From CAZAKZ01 sp964485695 (GTDB lineage Bacteria > Planctomycetota > JAFGQW01), in contig CAZAKZ010000012.1 of NCBI GenBank assembly GCA_964485695.1, positions 1-64,000 of the forward strand: a DNA stretch of 64,000 nucleotides, given 5' to 3'. This document shows, piece by piece, positions 62,125 through 64,000 of the stretch. Under the pieces are notes generated by a model. The model was not told where the DNA came from, did not search any database, and saw only the letters and a program-made list of their open reading frames with translations. Every line of letters begins with the position of its first letter. Position 1 is the first letter of the stretch. A program made the translations under genes and the position numbers.

Positions 62125-62832
62125 ATGGCCAGATTCAACCGAAGCGACAGAGGATCGTCACGCCCCGGCCGAGGGTCGAGCCGCCGGCCCACGAGGTCGG
62201 GCGCTCCCGCAGGAAGGCGAAGCGCCACCGTGCGAGGCGCCCGGGTGAACGGAAGAAGGACGACGACCCGCTCCGGAGAGGCCGTGAGGCCGCGCGGGAA
62301 CACCGGCCTGATCATCGGGGGTGTATCGGTGGGTATCGTGGTCATCATCGCTCTCATCGTGGTCGCTGCCGGCTCGGGCGAGGAGAAGAAGCGCCCCAAG
62401 AAGAGCAAAAAAAAGGCGGAAGTCGTGGATGTCATGCCCAGGGCTTCGACCCCCTCCCCCATTGCCTCGCGCATACCCAAGAAAGAAATCCAGCCCATCA
62501 AGAAATCCAAAACCAAGCCGAGCAAGCCCGACAGCTACTACCGCAAGTTCCTGGACGAGAAGCTCTGGACCGAGGCCAAGGGCTACGCGAACGAGGCCAA
62601 CCAGATGCTTCGGGACCTGAAGGAGGGAATCATTCCTCCCGGCATGAACAGAAAATCCGTGAAGAAAAAGGCCCGGGAGCTGCTCTGCATGGCCGCCGAG
62701 AAGGGGTCTGAGTTCATGTCCCCCCTCGACAACAGAAGAGAAGAAGCCGAGAGTTTCATCAAGCTCTACGAAGACATCATGATGAAGTGGATCCGGAAGT
62801 CTCGGGAGCTCCTCTTCGACTCCAGGAATTGA
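62125..62832 (+). CDS. basic single-pass membrane protein of unknown function
   Basis: 235 residues from the ATG at 62125. The first ~58 residues are strongly basic, rich in Arg, Gly, Ser and Thr, and probably cytoplasmic and disordered. A single membrane helix follows ('GLIIGGVSVGIVVIIALIVVAAG', ~59-81), then a Lys-rich linker and a helical C-terminal domain ('YYRKFLDEKLWTEAKGYANEANQML'). No family is recognised. The Arg-rich tail could bind RNA or acidic lipids. It sits between rsmB and the TIM-barrel gene. Confidence 0.7.
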   Translation: MARFNRSDRGSSRPGRGSSRRPTRSGAPAGRRSATVRGARVNGRRTTTRSGEAVRPRGNTGLIIGGVSVGIVVIIALIVVAAGSGEEKKRPKKSKKKAEVVDVMPRASTPSPIASRIPKKEIQPIKKSKTKPSKPDSYYRKFLDEKLWTEAKGYANEANQMLRDLKEGIIPPGMNRKSVKKKARELLCMAAEKGSEFMSPLDNRREEAESFIKLYEDIMMKWIRKSRELLFDSRN

Positions 62833-62844
62833 GTCGGGGTCAGG

Positions 62845-63714
62845 GTGGCGGCCTCGGCGTCTTCAACCCGCCGCACGAGCCAGGGGCTCGCCCTGGCGTA
62901 TAACACCAACGGATTCGTCCACCATCGCCTCGAGGATGCTTTCAGGATCCTGAGTCGCCTGGGTTACCAGGGCGTGGCCTTGACCGTGGACTCAAACCAC
63001 CTGAATCCCGAAACCACCACCACCCGTGCGGTGGGCCGGACACGACGCCTTCTGGAATCTCTCGGGCTACGCGTTGCCGTCGAGACGGGGGCGCGGTTCA
63101 TCCTCGACCCACTCAGAAAACACCACCCTTCCCTGCTGAGCCGTCGCGGCTGGCGCAGGCGGAGCGAATTCGTGATCCAGTGCCTCGATGTTGCACGGGG
63201 GCTGGATGCCGGGGTGGTGAGCATGGGGTCCGGGAGTCCAGACTCCGGGGCCGACGAGCACGAAAGCCTGAAGCGACTGGCCGATCGGTGCCGCGTTCTG
63301 GCCGACGAGGCATGCGCCCGCGGGGTGAAGCTCGCCCTTGAGCCTGAACCGGGTATGTTCATCCACGACATGGAGGGGTATCGGCGGCTGCGTCGCCTGG
63401 TGGACAGCGAGGCGTTCGGCCTGACGCTCGACCTCGGCCACCTCCATTGCACGGGTGAGGTGCCGGTCGAGGATCGGCTCGAGGCGTTTCGGGACGACCT
63501 CCTTCATGTCCACGCCGAGGACATGGTGCGGGGCGTACACGAACATCTACCGTTCGGGAAGGGAGAGATGGACTACCGGCCCATCGTGCGAAAACTGGAG
63601 TCCATGGAGTTTTCGGGGCTCGTGGGCGTCGAGCTTTCGCGAGACTCCCACCGCGCCGTGGAGGCGGCGACCGAAGCGATGGAGTTTCTGACGCGCCTGA
63701 TGGGGGAGTCCTGA
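62845..63714 (+). CDS. sugar-phosphate isomerase/epimerase-like TIM-barrel protein
   Basis: 289 residues of the xylose-isomerase-like TIM-barrel family. Metal-binding features: 'KLALEPEPGMFIHD' (Glu), 'FGLTLDLGHLHCTGE' (Asp, His), 'LLHVHAEDMVRGVHEHLPFGKGEMDY' and the final 'LVGVELSRDSH'. Related proteins isomerise or epimerise sugars or cut abasic DNA (endonuclease IV). The substrate is unknown. It begins 12 nt after the basic membrane protein. Confidence 0.85.
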   Translation: MAASASSTRRTSQGLALAYNTNGFVHHRLEDAFRILSRLGYQGVALTVDSNHLNPETTTTRAVGRTRRLLESLGLRVAVETGARFILDPLRKHHPSLLSRRGWRRRSEFVIQCLDVARGLDAGVVSMGSGSPDSGADEHESLKRLADRCRVLADEACARGVKLALEPEPGMFIHDMEGYRRLRRLVDSEAFGLTLDLGHLHCTGEVPVEDRLEAFRDDLLHVHAEDMVRGVHEHLPFGKGEMDYRPIVRKLESMEFSGLVGVELSRDSHRAVEAATEAMEFLTRLMGES

Positions 63715-63737
63715 GTCCCGGTCGCTGTTACCAGAAA

Positions 63738-64000
63738 CTACTTGGGTTTGTCCAGGTCCCGGAAGAAGGTCTCCGAGTCCTTCAGGTTTTCGAGATAGCG
63801 GCGGAAGCGCTTCCAGGTATCGGGAGGAACGCCCTTGCCGCGCTTTGTCCCGCGGATGATGGCCGGAACAACCCAGGCCTCGAGAACCGCATGGGCGGAA
63901 AACACGCGCCCATCCTCCTGGTTCATCAGGGTCAGGATCTTGAGCTTGACCAGACTTCGATCCGCATCAAAAAGGCCCAGGTTGCGCAGGTATTCCTGCT
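63738..64000 (-). CDS. 3' part of a gene cut by the window edge
   Basis: The reading frame stays open from the stop at 63738-63740 to the window edge, so the 62-residue ATG-initiated form at 63926 is not the whole protein. The visible part includes 'NLGLFDADRSLVKLKILTL', 'NQEDGRVFSAHAVLEAWVVPAI' and 'PDTWKRFRRYLENLKDSETFFRDL', soluble and helical. No family is recognised. It is convergent with the TIM-barrel gene (24-nt gap). Confidence 0.6.
   Translation of the reverse strand, partial: QEYLRNLGLFDADRSLVKLKILTLMNQEDGRVFSAHAVLEAWVVPAIIRGTKRGKGVPPDTWKRFRRYLENLKDSETFFRDLDKPK

Overview
This window looks like the chromosome of a GC-rich, diderm (LPS-bearing) bacterium, given as a metagenome-style scaffold with one N-filled gap at 2564-2573. 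Envelope genes (kdsD, kdsC, an LptC/LptA-like giant, lptD, an lpxL-like acyltransferase, a DUF374 acyltransferase, tatA), a DciA (DUF721) gene in the slot often held by recF, a type-2 OMP decarboxylase, RNase HIII, a HEAT-repeat secreted protein and a large secreted PIG-L protein would fit Planctomycetota or a neighbouring candidate phylum. That placement is an inference from gene content only. No rRNA, tRNA, CRISPR array, prophage or transposase was found.

Layout. 1-5.5 kb: HEAT-repeat protein (-), M50 protease (+), scaffold gap, calcium-repeat secreted protein (+), glycosyltransferase (-), then a 0.6-kb intergenic region packed with repeats and a long hairpin. 5.5-17.7 kb: a TGS GTPase (+), then a minus-strand run of rnhC, dapF, rtcA-like, zinc ribbon, fabF-like, lpxL-like, M48 protease, gyrA and a thioredoxin-like gene. 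18-25.6 kb: a degenerate kinase-like gene (+) meeting a translationally coupled minus-strand cluster (secreted PIG-L deacetylase, small membrane protein, HExxH peptidase, DUF374 acyltransferase), then lipoprotein, HNH and J-domain genes. 25.9-32.3 kb: lipoprotein, membrane cyclophilin, parB containing a consensus parS, acylphosphatase, membrane protein, phosphoesterase and a large protein ending in an HPr-like domain. 32.6-40.5 kb: polyprenyl-phosphate sugar transferase, sigma factor, and a five-gene run pyrF, methyltransferase, bshC, bshB1, bshA (bacillithiol synthesis). 40.5-49.7 kb: MglA-type GTPase fused to GAF (-), then dnaA, a likely oriC, dnaN, dciA, gyrB and an MshEN-domain gene. 49.8-57.6 kb: tatA (+) facing the LPS cluster kdsD-kdsC-(1104-aa LptC/A-like)-lptD (-). 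57.9-64 kb: M50 protease, scpA, fmt, rsmB, a basic membrane protein, a TIM-barrel isomerase, and a gene cut by the right edge.

How it fits together. The replication core (dnaA-oriC-dnaN-dciA-gyrB) lies about 16 kb from a perfect parS inside parB, so this is probably the origin region. The envelope genes cover Kdo precursor synthesis, lipid A acylation and LPS export, with one giant periplasmic protein apparently replacing separate LptC and LptA. The bacillithiol genes are coupled to a methyltransferase, which raises the possibility of a methylated low-molecular-weight thiol.

The best leads are: the giant LptC/A-like protein plus an LptD whose signal peptide requires a non-standard start codon; the methyltransferase-bshCBA operon; the RtcA homologue lacking its catalytic histidine; the HPr-like fusion; the PIG-L envelope cluster; and the repeat-rich element at 5139-5477 with a diverged inverted relative near 23.5 kb.
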